From positions 62,001-126,000 of the forward strand of contig JAAYEF010000011.1 of NCBI GenBank assembly GCA_012728875.1: 64,000 nt of DNA. Reading direction: 5' to 3'. The notes below the pieces were generated by a model, which was not told where the DNA came from, did no database searches, and was given only the letters and a program-made list of their open reading frames with translations. A program made the translations under genes and the position numbers. This stretch comes from Candidatus Cloacimonadota bacterium. GTDB taxonomy: Bacteria; Cloacimonadota; Cloacimonadia; Cloacimonadales; Cloacimonadaceae. Position 1 is the stretch's first letter. Each line of letters begins with the position of its first letter. Below, one piece after another: positions 50,242-58,848 of this stretch.

Positions 50242-51322
50242 ACTATGCCTGATGCCGGATTCAGTGCCGGGGAGTAATTTTGACAACGAAGGGGTTTGCG
50301 TTTGGTGCCGGGAGGGTTATCCACCATACACCATCCTGGGTGAACAGGCTCTGAAGAACAAATTCAAGGGTTTGGGAGCTCATCAAGGCACGGCGGATTG
50401 CCTTGTGGGTCTCAGCGGAGGAAAGGATAGCACCTATGCGCTATACAGGCTGGTGAAGCACTATCACTTGAAAGCGGAAGCCTTTATCTATACGCATGGG
50501 GGCAGCCGTGATTATGCCATCCATAATGCTGAAAAAACTTGCGCGAAGCTGGGAGTGAAGCTGCATTACACGTCTTTGAAAGAGAATGCTCATTCCCAGG
50601 CTTTTCTCAACTATTTCAAAGCCTGGCTGGAGCATCCGGATGCCACAGCCGCAGGGATGACCTGTGTGGCGTGCAAGCATCTGCATATCCTGGGTTCGAA
50701 ACTGGCAACCCAGCGCAAGATTCCCTATGTGGTGTGGTCTTCCACGCCTTTGGAATACTCACCCTTTTTGGCAATCCGCCACACCGGGGACGCCAGGCAT
50801 CAGTTTCAAAGGGAAGGTCTTTTGCAAAGCGGGGTTAAAATGGCAAGGGCGATGGTCTCTTCGCCCAGGTTTGCCTGGGGAGTCTTGGCACAGCCGCGCA
50901 CCAGTATCCTGGGATGTCTGGCTGTGTTTCCAAGTTCCTCTTTTCTGCGGCTCTCCTATCCCGATGTGAGGCCAATTATGTTTTATAGTTATGAAAAATG
51001 GAACCCCGATCACATTTTGGACACCATTACCAGCGAATTGGATTGGCAAATCCCCTCGGAAATCACAGAAGACTGGCATACAGATTGTGTTTTTAATGTG
51101 TTCAAAGAGTATATGTTTCAAAAGATGTTCGGGGTGTCTTACACCGACGCCCATCTCAGTAATCAAATCCGTCACGGGTTCATCAGCCGGGAAGAAGCCA
51201 GGATCAAACTGAAGGAAAGCAAGCAGTATTATGCCGCCGCTGTGGCTCCGGCACTCCAGCAATTGGGCGCGCAGGAATTGATGTCAAAGATGGATCTCTC
51301 CTACTTTGATGTGGAGATATAA
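50228..51322 (+). CDS. N-acetyl sugar amidotransferase-like PP-loop enzyme (WbpG/PseA family)
   Basis: A 364-aa protein of the WbpG/LegA/PseA-type family, which turn a sugar acetamido group into an acetamidino group using ammonia and ATP. N-terminal zinc-type Cys: CKLCLMPDSVPG and GVCVWC (CxxC...CxxC). PP-loop LVGLSGGKDSTYALYRLVKH (about 57-76), then FIYTHGGSRDYAIHNAEKTC, the CVACKHLHILGSKLA Cys pair, VWSSTPLEYSPF, the YSYEKWNPDHILDTI block and RHGFISREEARIKL. Typical family length. The usual HisH/HisF-like glutaminase partners are not adjacent, so the ammonia source is unclear. It overlaps the methyltransferase gene and precedes the carbamoyltransferase by two bases. Confidence 0.85.
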   Translation: MQRCKLCLMPDSVPGSNFDNEGVCVWCREGYPPYTILGEQALKNKFKGLGAHQGTADCLVGLSGGKDSTYALYRLVKHYHLKAEAFIYTHGGSRDYAIHNAEKTCAKLGVKLHYTSLKENAHSQAFLNYFKAWLEHPDATAAGMTCVACKHLHILGSKLATQRKIPYVVWSSTPLEYSPFLAIRHTGDARHQFQREGLLQSGVKMARAMVSSPRFAWGVLAQPRTSILGCLAVFPSSSFLRLSYPDVRPIMFYSYEKWNPDHILDTITSELDWQIPSEITEDWHTDCVFNVFKEYMFQKMFGVSYTDAHLSNQIRHGFISREEARIKLKESKQYYAAAVAPALQQLGAQELMSKMDLSYFDVEI

Positions 51323-51324
51323 GC

Positions 51325-53136
51325 TTGATAGTTCTTGGAATCAATGCCTTTGGTCAAAATCCCTCCGCCGCTCTGGTGTTTGATGGCAAACTCCGGGCAT
51401 TTTCTCACGAAGAGCGGTTCAACCGTTTGAAGAGCTCTCACTCGCTGTTTCCGGCTCAAGCGCTGACATGGTGCCTCGCTTCCCAAAAGATCAAAATGGA
51501 AGATGTGGACAAGATCGCCATCAATTGGGACTGTGGAAAATACCCCTACAGGATTTTGAGCAATATGGCGCGAACCGCTGCCAGAAAACTGTTTCAAAAC
51601 CAGCCTGGGAATCCCGGGCAGGGTGATGGAATGGGGGGAGTGATAAACTATATAAACCGATATCGCCTCGCAAACTACCAAAGCATGATCCATGCAGGCT
51701 TGCGGGAGTGTGGATTCAAAGGCAGGCTCCCTGAACTGGTTTATGTAAATCATCACCTGAGCCATGCCTATCAAGCTTATTATCAGTCTGGATATCAGGA
51801 TGCCTTGGTTTTGGTGGCAGATGGGCATGGAGAGGAGGCTTGTGTATCTGGATACAAGGTTTACAAGGGAGAATTCACCAAGATCCTTGAGTATCCGGTT
51901 CCATATTCCTTGGGATGGTTTTATGGAGGGTTCACCGCTTATTTGGGGTTTCATGCCAATCGGGATGAGGGCAAGCTGATGGGTCTGGCTGCCTATGGCG
52001 AAGCAAGCAAGGATGCAAACCCCTGGCTGGGGCACCTGAACAAGATTCTCAGGGTCGATAGATACGGATTTGAATTGAATCCCTACTTTTTCAAGCTCGG
52101 TGGAAACTATCATCATCCCCGTTTCACAGATAAGCTGGTGAAGTATATCACCAGAATCGACCCTGAACTGCTTCCCATCGGGCTCGAGGAAAGGGCAGAG
52201 CATCATGGCAGGAATATCAACCGCTATCTCCTGCCGAAGTATATAGCTCTGGCGTATGCCGTGCAGACCCGTCTGGAAGAGGCTTTGCAGGCTGTTGTTC
52301 GCCGGATGACACATGAAACCGGACTCAATAAGCTTTGCCTGGCTGGCGGAGTGTTTATGAATTGCAAAGCCAATTATTCGATCTCTGAGATGCAGGAAGT
52401 GAAAGAGCTGTTCATTCATCCGGCTGCTTCTGATGATGGTTCAGCCCTGGGAGCTGCCTACCATGTTTCACGTCAATTGGGGGATGACCCTGTGGATCCG
52501 CTGCTGCATGTGCAACACGGTGCCAGCCATAGCCCGGACACCATCCGCAAGGCATTGGAAATAAGCGGTATAGACTATCGGGAAATGAGTGACCCAGCTC
52601 TTGAAACTGCCAGACTCCTGGCTCAGGGCAAGTTTGTAGCTTGGTTTCAAGGTGGCGCTGAAATGGGAGCAAGAGCTTTGGGGGGACGCAGCATCATCGC
52701 CTGCCCAAACAAAGAACAGGTGAAGGATGAGATCAATGCGAAAGTGAAGTTCCGGGAATCCTGGCGCCCTTACTGTCCGTCCATCACGGCTGAAGATTCG
52801 GGTCGATTTCTGGCTCGTGCTGAAAACAGTCCCTTCATGATCTGCGCGGACAAGGCAAAACCATTGTTGGAGAAACAGGCTCCTGCCACAGTCCATGTGG
52901 ATCAAACCGTGCGCCCTCAGATCGTTGCAGAAAGTGTTCTGCCTTTGTGGCATCGATTGATCACAGAAACGGGAAAACTCACTGGAGTGCCGGTGCTGCT
53001 CAACACCTCTTTCAATGCGAGAGGAGAACCAATTGTGAATTCTCCATTCGATGCGATCCGCACTTTTTATTCAACGGGTCTGGAAGCATTGGTACTGGGG
53101 GATTTTCTGGTGTTGAAACGAGGACATAAACCTTGA
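51325..53136 (+). CDS. Carbamoyltransferase (NodU/CmcH/TobZ family)
   Basis: A 603-aa enzyme of the NodU family, which adds carbamoyl groups to hydroxyls of sugars or antibiotics via carbamoyl-adenylate. The N-terminal Kae1-like half has MIVLGINAFGQNPSAALVFD, SHEERFNRLKSSHSLFP, HHLSHAYQAYYQSG (metal/adenylate histidines), VADGHGEEA, GWFYGGFTAYLGFHANRDEG and KLMGLAAYG. The middle has CLAGGVFMNCKANYSI and AASDDGSALGAAY. The C-terminal YrdC-like carbamoyl-phosphate half has AWFQGGAEMGARALGGRSII, KFRESWRPYCPSI, HVDQTVRPQIV and VLLNTSFNARGEPIV. It starts with TTG, two bases after the upstream stop. A carbamate kinase at 38.4 kb could supply carbamoyl phosphate (speculative). Confidence 0.94.
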   Translation: MIVLGINAFGQNPSAALVFDGKLRAFSHEERFNRLKSSHSLFPAQALTWCLASQKIKMEDVDKIAINWDCGKYPYRILSNMARTAARKLFQNQPGNPGQGDGMGGVINYINRYRLANYQSMIHAGLRECGFKGRLPELVYVNHHLSHAYQAYYQSGYQDALVLVADGHGEEACVSGYKVYKGEFTKILEYPVPYSLGWFYGGFTAYLGFHANRDEGKLMGLAAYGEASKDANPWLGHLNKILRVDRYGFELNPYFFKLGGNYHHPRFTDKLVKYITRIDPELLPIGLEERAEHHGRNINRYLLPKYIALAYAVQTRLEEALQAVVRRMTHETGLNKLCLAGGVFMNCKANYSISEMQEVKELFIHPAASDDGSALGAAYHVSRQLGDDPVDPLLHVQHGASHSPDTIRKALEISGIDYREMSDPALETARLLAQGKFVAWFQGGAEMGARALGGRSIIACPNKEQVKDEINAKVKFRESWRPYCPSITAEDSGRFLARAENSPFMICADKAKPLLEKQAPATVHVDQTVRPQIVAESVLPLWHRLITETGKLTGVPVLLNTSFNARGEPIVNSPFDAIRTFYSTGLEALVLGDFLVLKRGHKP

Positions 53137-53936
53137 GAAACAAGATCCATGTCAGCGTGGATTTTGATTGGATCCCCGGTTCCGAGCGAAGTGTGGCGAG
53201 GCTTTTTGAGCTCTTTGCACTCCATGATTTGCATCCCACTCTTTTTTTCACGGGCAGCTTCGCCGCGGCAAACCCCGGAATAGTCTTGGAAGCTGCTGAT
53301 CTGGACTATGAGATCGGCACTCACGGCTTGCATCATGGCTTGGATCTGGAGGAGAATTTTGGCTTTGAAACCCCTTATAAAAAGCAAAAGGAACTGCTTG
53401 TCAAAGCCACAGAAATCCTTGGTGACATCACTGGAAGCGCCCCACGGGTCTTTCGTGCACCTCTGTTGAAGATTTCAGAAGCCACTTTCGATGTATTGGC
53501 AGAATTGGGCTATCAGGCAGACTCCTCCATCCCAGCCCGGAGATATGATTTTGGAGCGGGAAGCGTGAATGCGTTGAGATACTTCTGCAAGCCTTGCCAT
53601 GCACATTTCAACGAGACAAAGGATGGCAGGCTGCTGGAAATCCCACCCAGTGCATGGATACTGCCCTTGAATATGAGGCTGCTCAGAATCTTTCCACAGC
53701 TCTTTGTGCGTGTTTTTTTCAAGCTTTTGGCTCAGACCTGCAAACCCTTGGTGTTTTACCTGCATCCGGCAGAATTTGTGGATCCCCGGAATTTATCTCT
53801 CCCACAAGGCTTTCCCAAAGGTTTTTACAGGGACTGCGGAGAGCATCACTTTGCTTCGTTGGAGCGCTTTCTGGAGCTGATCAAATGTCATGAACTGCGG
53901 TCGGTTTATATGCTGAAAGATATCAGCTTGGGTTAA
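53133..53936 (+). CDS. Polysaccharide deacetylase (NodB-homology) family protein
   Basis: A 267-aa carbohydrate-esterase-4-like protein without a signal peptide. Motifs: HVSVDFDWIPGS (metal Asp), PTLFFTGSFAAAN, IGTHGLHHGLDL (H-x3-H metal site), VFRAPLLKISEATFDVLAEL, YQADSSIPAR and LVFYLHPAEFVD (last His). This set supports an active metal-dependent deacetylase acting in the cytoplasm on a soluble sugar or lipid-linked precursor. It starts with TTG overlapping the carbamoyltransferase stop (TTGA), so it is tightly coupled as the last gene of the unit. Together the four genes suggest deacetylation, amidino formation, carbamoylation and methylation of one glycan or glycoconjugate; the product is unknown. 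Confidence 0.88.
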   Translation: MRNKIHVSVDFDWIPGSERSVARLFELFALHDLHPTLFFTGSFAAANPGIVLEAADLDYEIGTHGLHHGLDLEENFGFETPYKKQKELLVKATEILGDITGSAPRVFRAPLLKISEATFDVLAELGYQADSSIPARRYDFGAGSVNALRYFCKPCHAHFNETKDGRLLEIPPSAWILPLNMRLLRIFPQLFVRVFFKLLAQTCKPLVFYLHPAEFVDPRNLSLPQGFPKGFYRDCGEHHFASLERFLELIKCHELRSVYMLKDISLG

Positions 53937-54206
53937 GGCGTAAACCGTCACCCACATCTTCAAATCGTCCGCAGAAACTGTCTTTTTCACTGCCCCTTTT
54001 TCTCCAAGGCTCCCAGTCATCTTTTCCTCATTTGAGGGCCGGCTCCCAATGTCGCAATTATCCCAGTTTCAATGGTTTGCCCAAAATGATTTTGAGGGGG
54101 TTATTTTTTTGCGGAGAAAAGTTAAAAAACGGCACAAATAACTTGACGAAATCACGGGGTGGAAAAAAATCAACAAAAAAGAGAAAACCGATTTCAAGGG
54201 GGTTCA
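53937..54206. other. Intergenic region before the glycogen operon
   Basis: 270 bp with no gene seen. ACTTGACG at 54141-54148, with an A-rich box 17 bp on, is a possible promoter for the operon that follows. No terminator hairpin is obvious after the deacetylase gene. Confidence 0.35.
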
Positions 54207-56297
54207 GTGAACAACTATTTCATGGAGACCCATCATCATGAATGGATCCTGACAAACAAGCTGGGTTCCTATGCCCTGGGCACGGGAAACCTGATCAACC
54301 AGCGCAAATATCATGGGCTTTTGATAGCCAGCGACAAGCAATTCCAGCGCCAGCATCTGGTGGCTGGAATCGAGGAAAGGGTTGAACACAGGGGTCAAAC
54401 TCTGCACCTGGATAGCAACAACTATAGCAATTGCATTCATCCGGAAGGCTTTTTGCACCTTGTGAAACCCTGGCTGCGCCCCTTCCCCACCTTTCTGTAT
54501 TCTGCGCTGCCCCACCAAAATCACATCCTGATCCGCAAAGAAATCAAGATGGATGAGGCGGGGAATTCCGTGATGGTGAAATATACGAATCTGGGACACC
54601 ACAAGCTGCATTTCACACTCCACCCAAAATTCACCATGGTTCCCCATCACGAGCTGAACCCGCCTGGAAGTTTGGACCATGAACACTTTGAAAGTTTTTA
54701 TGAAAACACGGAGGAAGGCTGCGAATTCAGTTGTGTCCGCCCCTCCCGCGGCCTGAAGGTTTTTGGCTATCTGCAGGGCGCCAGTCTGAAGGAAAACCGC
54801 TTTTGCTATCACAATGTGTTTTACCCCTGGGAAGTGATGAGCGGATACGAAGGCATTGGCGACCAAATCAGCCTCTTTGAGCTGAATTTTGAGCTCTGCG
54901 TTGGCGAAAGCAAGATCCTGGTGTTTTCCGACAGTCCCATCGTCAATCCCGAAAAGCTGATTGAAAGGATTGAAAAACGCTATGCCAAGCTGCCCAAGCC
55001 GAAGGATTTTCCCCAAAACCCCGATGTGAACGACGATTTGATTGAAAGCCTGGATTTATATGACAACCTGCTCTACAGTCATGAGGAATATCTGAAGCTG
55101 CTGGAATTTGCGCTGCGGGATTTTGTTTCAAACGACGATATCGTGGCGGGATATCCATATTATGGGCCTTGGGGACGGGACACGATGATCGTGCTGAATG
55201 CGCTGATTCACAACCGCAAAAACCTGGCTTTGGTGGAACGGATCTTGGAGAAATATCGCCATCAGCTTCGGGACGGCTTGATCCCAAACATGCAGGCTGA
55301 ATCCGGACGTGAGGCAAACTTTGACTCCATCGACGCCACCCTCTGGTATGTGATCCTGCTTTGGAAACTGGGTAAATATAAGCAGGACAAGGCTTTTTGG
55401 AAGGAAAGCATCCAACTGATCGAAGAGGTTTTGAAAGGCATTCTCACCAACGAGAAATATCCTTTTTATGTGCGCGCAGACGGCTTGATTGAACTGAAAG
55501 AGGAGTTTGCCCACGCCACCTGGATGGACGTGAGAATGGATGGAAATGCGGTGACCCCCAGAAACGGAGCACCGGTGGAAATCAACGCACTGTGGTACAA
55601 CGCCATCTGCTGTTATGAAGCCATGTGCAACGAATATCGCAAACTGGCAAAGATCCGCTATACACCCATCGAGCAGATCAGCGGCCTCAGAGAGCCCATC
55701 CGCCATGCTTTCCAAAAGTTTTGGAACAACGGCTATCTGGCAGACCGCCTGATAGGCGACGAGCCGGTGAACGAAGTGCGTCCAAACGCCGTGATCGCGC
55801 TTTCCCTGCCCTGGGAAATCATCGACCGCGACAAGATGAGACAGGTTTGGGAAAAAGCGCGGCTGGAGCTTTATACGCCCTATGGTTTGCGCACTTTGAG
55901 CCCGTTGGACCACCGCTTCCGCAAAAAGTATTATGGCACCCAGCATGAACGCGACCTCGCCTACCACAATGGCAGCGTTTGGGCTTGGCTTTTGGGTCCC
56001 TATTGCGGTTTGTTCCTAAAATTGAACCGGGATGAACTGAGCCCGGCGCAGCTGGCGGATGAACTCAGCAGCCATGTCCAGGGCTTTCGCCAGAGTTTCA
56101 CGAAGGGGCACATCGCCTCCCTGGCTCAGGTTTGGGATGGCGACAATCCACACTTCCCCAAAGGGGCTCCCGCCATGGCAATCAGCGTGGCGGCGCTGTA
56201 TAACATCGAAACCTATATCCAGTCCCTGCGCAGCGGTAAAATCGAAAAACCCGGAAAACCCGTTCGCAGAAAAGCCGTGAAGAGGACCAAGCCATGA
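54207..56297 (+). CDS. Glycogen debranching enzyme (amylo-alpha-1,6-glucosidase type)
   Basis: A 696-aa protein of the bacterial/archaeal GDE family. The N-terminal domain has WILTNKLGSYALGTGNLINQRKYHGLLI, split here as NKLGSYALGTGN and RKYHGLLIAS, plus VAGIEERVEHRG. The (alpha/alpha)6 catalytic domain has YPYYGPWGRDTMIVLNAL, GLIPNMQAESGREANFDSID, ATLWYVILLW, HATWMDVRMDGNAVTPR, PVEINALWYNAI, RPNAVIALSLPWEI, GLRTLSPLDHRF and YHNGSVWAWLLGPY. It removes alpha-1,6 branches of glycogen. A basic KPVRRKAVKRTKP tail is present. The start is uncertain: GTG 54207 has AAGGGGG close upstream; ATG 54222 and GTG 54159 are alternatives. It overlaps the synthase gene by ATGA. Confidence 0.92.
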   Translation: MNNYFMETHHHEWILTNKLGSYALGTGNLINQRKYHGLLIASDKQFQRQHLVAGIEERVEHRGQTLHLDSNNYSNCIHPEGFLHLVKPWLRPFPTFLYSALPHQNHILIRKEIKMDEAGNSVMVKYTNLGHHKLHFTLHPKFTMVPHHELNPPGSLDHEHFESFYENTEEGCEFSCVRPSRGLKVFGYLQGASLKENRFCYHNVFYPWEVMSGYEGIGDQISLFELNFELCVGESKILVFSDSPIVNPEKLIERIEKRYAKLPKPKDFPQNPDVNDDLIESLDLYDNLLYSHEEYLKLLEFALRDFVSNDDIVAGYPYYGPWGRDTMIVLNALIHNRKNLALVERILEKYRHQLRDGLIPNMQAESGREANFDSIDATLWYVILLWKLGKYKQDKAFWKESIQLIEEVLKGILTNEKYPFYVRADGLIELKEEFAHATWMDVRMDGNAVTPRNGAPVEINALWYNAICCYEAMCNEYRKLAKIRYTPIEQISGLREPIRHAFQKFWNNGYLADRLIGDEPVNEVRPNAVIALSLPWEIIDRDKMRQVWEKARLELYTPYGLRTLSPLDHRFRKKYYGTQHERDLAYHNGSVWAWLLGPYCGLFLKLNRDELSPAQLADELSSHVQGFRQSFTKGHIASLAQVWDGDNPHFPKGAPAMAISVAALYNIETYIQSLRSGKIEKPGKPVRRKAVKRTKP

Positions 56298-57634
56298 AAG
56301 TATTGATGTTCACCTGGGAATTTCCGCCTCTCATCGCCGGCGGCTTGGGAATGGCGTGTTACGGGATGGTTCAATCCCTTTTGGCTTTGGGCATCAAGGT
56401 GGACTTGGTTTTACCCACCAAGGAGATGGTCTATTTCCCGCTGCGCGAGGTGGGCGATGTGGACACCCTTCCCGCCGTGTTTGTGGACCCCGTTTTGCAC
56501 AAGGAATATGAAAGCCACAGCTTTGAGAGCATGCGCGAGCGTTTGGAGTATATCGGCATCAGCGGCAGACCGGAATCCTATATCCAGATGGATGAGATCG
56601 TCGAATTTGCCCAGGCGGTTCGCGAGGACAGATGGCAAACGAGCTTCACAACGATGGCAGAGCGCGAGGTTTTCGCCGAAGTGGCAAAAAACCTGATCGG
56701 CGATGAGGATGTGATTCGCAAGATCCAGGAATACACCCAGCGCGCCGAACGCTTTGCCCGCATTTTGGATTACAACCTGATCCACGCCCACGACTGGCTT
56801 TGCTATCCAGCCGGAATTTTGGCAAAAAAGATTTCGCAAAAACCCCTGGTGGTCCATATCCACGCCACGGAATTTGACCGCGCCGGCGGTCCCGGCAACG
56901 AAAGGGTTCACAAGATCGAACACGCGGGCATGATGTATGCGGACAGAGTGATAGCCGTTTCCCAATATACCGCGCAGATGATCATGTCCCGCTACCTCAT
57001 CGACACAGCCAAAATCCGCATCGTCCATAACGCATTTTCGCTGTCGGATGAATCCGTCACCTCCAAAAAGCGGATTTTCCGGGGACCCACCATCCTGTTT
57101 TTGGGACGCATCACCCTGCAAAAGGGGCCGGACTACTTTTTGGAAACGGCGGTGAGGGTGCTCAAAAAGCATCCTGAAGCCAGGTTCATCGTCGCCGGCA
57201 CGGGAGACATGGCTCGCAAGCTCCTGCGCAATTCCGCCAGCAGAAAGCTGCAAAACAAGTTCCTCTTCACCGGCTTTTTGAACCGGGTCCAGGTTGAGGA
57301 GATTCTGCGCGCTTCAGACATCTATATGATGCCCTCTGTTTCCGAACCCTTCGGCATTTCGCCCCTGGAGGCGATGGCTTTTGGGCTCACTTCCATCATT
57401 TCCAAGCAAAGCGGCGTGTCCGAAGTGGTGAACAACGCCTTCAAGATCGACTACTGGGATGTGGACCTGATGGCAGAAACCGTGAACCACTTGATCGAAA
57501 ACCCCGATGAGTGCCTGAAAATGGGACTGGCTGGGATGCACGAGGTGAACCAAATCCATTGGAAAGAGGCGGCGGAAAAGATCCGCTTGGTCTATTCCAG
57601 TGCGCTGTCCGAATACATCAAAAGCGAATCTTAA
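56294..57634 (+). CDS. GT4/GT5-like glycosyltransferase, archaeal-type glycogen synthase
   Basis: A 446-aa GT-B glycosyltransferase. N-terminal MLMFTWEFPPLIAGGLGMACYGMV is near the KxGGL donor loop of glycogen synthases. Then HAHDWLCYPAGILAKK, VVHIHATEFDRAGG, ADRVIAVSQYTAQMI, TILFLGRITLQKGPDYFLE, ARFIVAGTGDMA, FTGFLNRVQVEEILRASDIY and MPSVSEPFGISPLEAMAFGL, the C-terminal donor-binding EPFGxxxLEAM motif. Its placement between a debranching enzyme and a GH57 enzyme supports alpha-glucan synthesis, probably from UDP-glucose, since a UGPase is present at 21 kb. Typical length for the archaeal-type synthase. Confidence 0.88.
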   Translation: MKVLMFTWEFPPLIAGGLGMACYGMVQSLLALGIKVDLVLPTKEMVYFPLREVGDVDTLPAVFVDPVLHKEYESHSFESMRERLEYIGISGRPESYIQMDEIVEFAQAVREDRWQTSFTTMAEREVFAEVAKNLIGDEDVIRKIQEYTQRAERFARILDYNLIHAHDWLCYPAGILAKKISQKPLVVHIHATEFDRAGGPGNERVHKIEHAGMMYADRVIAVSQYTAQMIMSRYLIDTAKIRIVHNAFSLSDESVTSKKRIFRGPTILFLGRITLQKGPDYFLETAVRVLKKHPEARFIVAGTGDMARKLLRNSASRKLQNKFLFTGFLNRVQVEEILRASDIYMMPSVSEPFGISPLEAMAFGLTSIISKQSGVSEVVNNAFKIDYWDVDLMAETVNHLIENPDECLKMGLAGMHEVNQIHWKEAAEKIRLVYSSALSEYIKSES

Positions 57635-57646
57635 AAAGGTGTAGAT

Positions 57647-58846
57647 ATGTTAAACGTGGTATTTTACTTTCAAGTTCACCAGCCCTTTCGCCTGAGACAT
57701 CTGAACGTGCTGGACATCGGCAAGGGAACGAACTATTTTGACGACGCACTGAACGAACAGGTGATGAAAAAAGTGGCGGAAAAATCTTATCTGCCCACGA
57801 ACGCCCTGCTTTTGGATCTGATCAAAAAACACGAGGGACGTTTCAAGGTCGCATTTTCCGTAACCGGGACCGCGATCGAGCAATTCAGAGCCTGGAGCCC
57901 TCAAACCCTGGATTCCTTCAAAGCCCTGGCAGATACCGGCTGTGTGGAATTTTTGGGCGAAACATACTACCATTCGCTGGCTTTCCTCTATGATACCAAC
58001 GAATTTTTGGACCAGGTGGCGCTGCATCGTGAACTGATGAAGACCGAATTTGGGCAAAGCCCGGTCACCTTCCGCAACACCGAGCTCATCTATCAGGACA
58101 GTCTTTCAGACCTGGTTTTTGAGATCGAAGGCTTCAAAAGCATACTCACCGAGGGGGTGGACAGGATTTTGGGCTGGCGCACGCCGCTTTACGCCTATAA
58201 AAACTATAGCAAGGATGTGAACCTGCTCCTCAAATATTACCAGCTTTCAGACGACATCGCCTTCCGCTTTTCAAACCGCGACTGGCCGGAATATCCGCTC
58301 ACCGTGGAAAAGTTTGTGAACTGGATTGACCACCTGACCCTGGAGGAAACCCAGGGTAGAAATCAGTTTTTGAACCTGTTTATGGACTATGAAACCTTTG
58401 GCGAACACCAGTGGGCGGAAACCGGGATATTTGATTTTATGCAGCATTTCCCCGCTGAGGTGCTCAAGCGTTCCCACCTGGGTTTTGCCCTTCCCCGCGA
58501 GACTTTCGAGCTGGCAAACTATCAGCAGGAAGCGCTTTCCTTCCCTGAGCCGGTTTCCTGGGCGGACGCCGAACGCGACCTCTCGGCATGGCTTTCAAAC
58601 GATATGCAGCACAACGCCATCGAGACCTTCTATCGCATCCTGGGGCGCATCCGGCAAAAGGGTGACCCCGAACTTCTGGAAATCGCCCGTAAACTCAGCA
58701 CCTCCGACCACTTCTATTATATGTGCACCAAATATTTCACCGACGGCGACGTGCATAAATATTTCTCGCCTTACGACTCTCCAGACCAAGCATACATCTA
58801 CTATCTGAACGCGATGGCAGACATCGAAGAACGCCTGGAGGACTGA
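57647..58846 (+). CDS. Glycoside hydrolase family 57 (alpha-amylase/4-alpha-glucanotransferase-like)
   Basis: A 399-aa GH57 enzyme. The five family regions are seen as VFYFQVHQPFRLRH (region 1), FSVTGTAIEQF (region 2), the putative nucleophile Glu in EFLGETYYHSL (region 3), the putative acid Asp in LFMDYETFGEHQW (region 4), and the C-terminal helical region with WLSNDMQHNA and DHFYYMCTKYF. It acts on alpha-glucans and is annotated in related bacteria as alpha-amylase. A role in glycogen turnover or maltodextrin remodelling fits its place 12 bp after the glycogen synthase gene and 2 bp before the regulator gene. No signal peptide, so cytoplasmic. Confidence 0.93.
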   Translation: MLNVVFYFQVHQPFRLRHLNVLDIGKGTNYFDDALNEQVMKKVAEKSYLPTNALLLDLIKKHEGRFKVAFSVTGTAIEQFRAWSPQTLDSFKALADTGCVEFLGETYYHSLAFLYDTNEFLDQVALHRELMKTEFGQSPVTFRNTELIYQDSLSDLVFEIEGFKSILTEGVDRILGWRTPLYAYKNYSKDVNLLLKYYQLSDDIAFRFSNRDWPEYPLTVEKFVNWIDHLTLEETQGRNQFLNLFMDYETFGEHQWAETGIFDFMQHFPAEVLKRSHLGFALPRETFELANYQQEALSFPEPVSWADAERDLSAWLSNDMQHNAIETFYRILGRIRQKGDPELLEIARKLSTSDHFYYMCTKYFTDGDVHKYFSPYDSPDQAYIYYLNAMADIEERLED

Positions 58847-58848
58847 GC

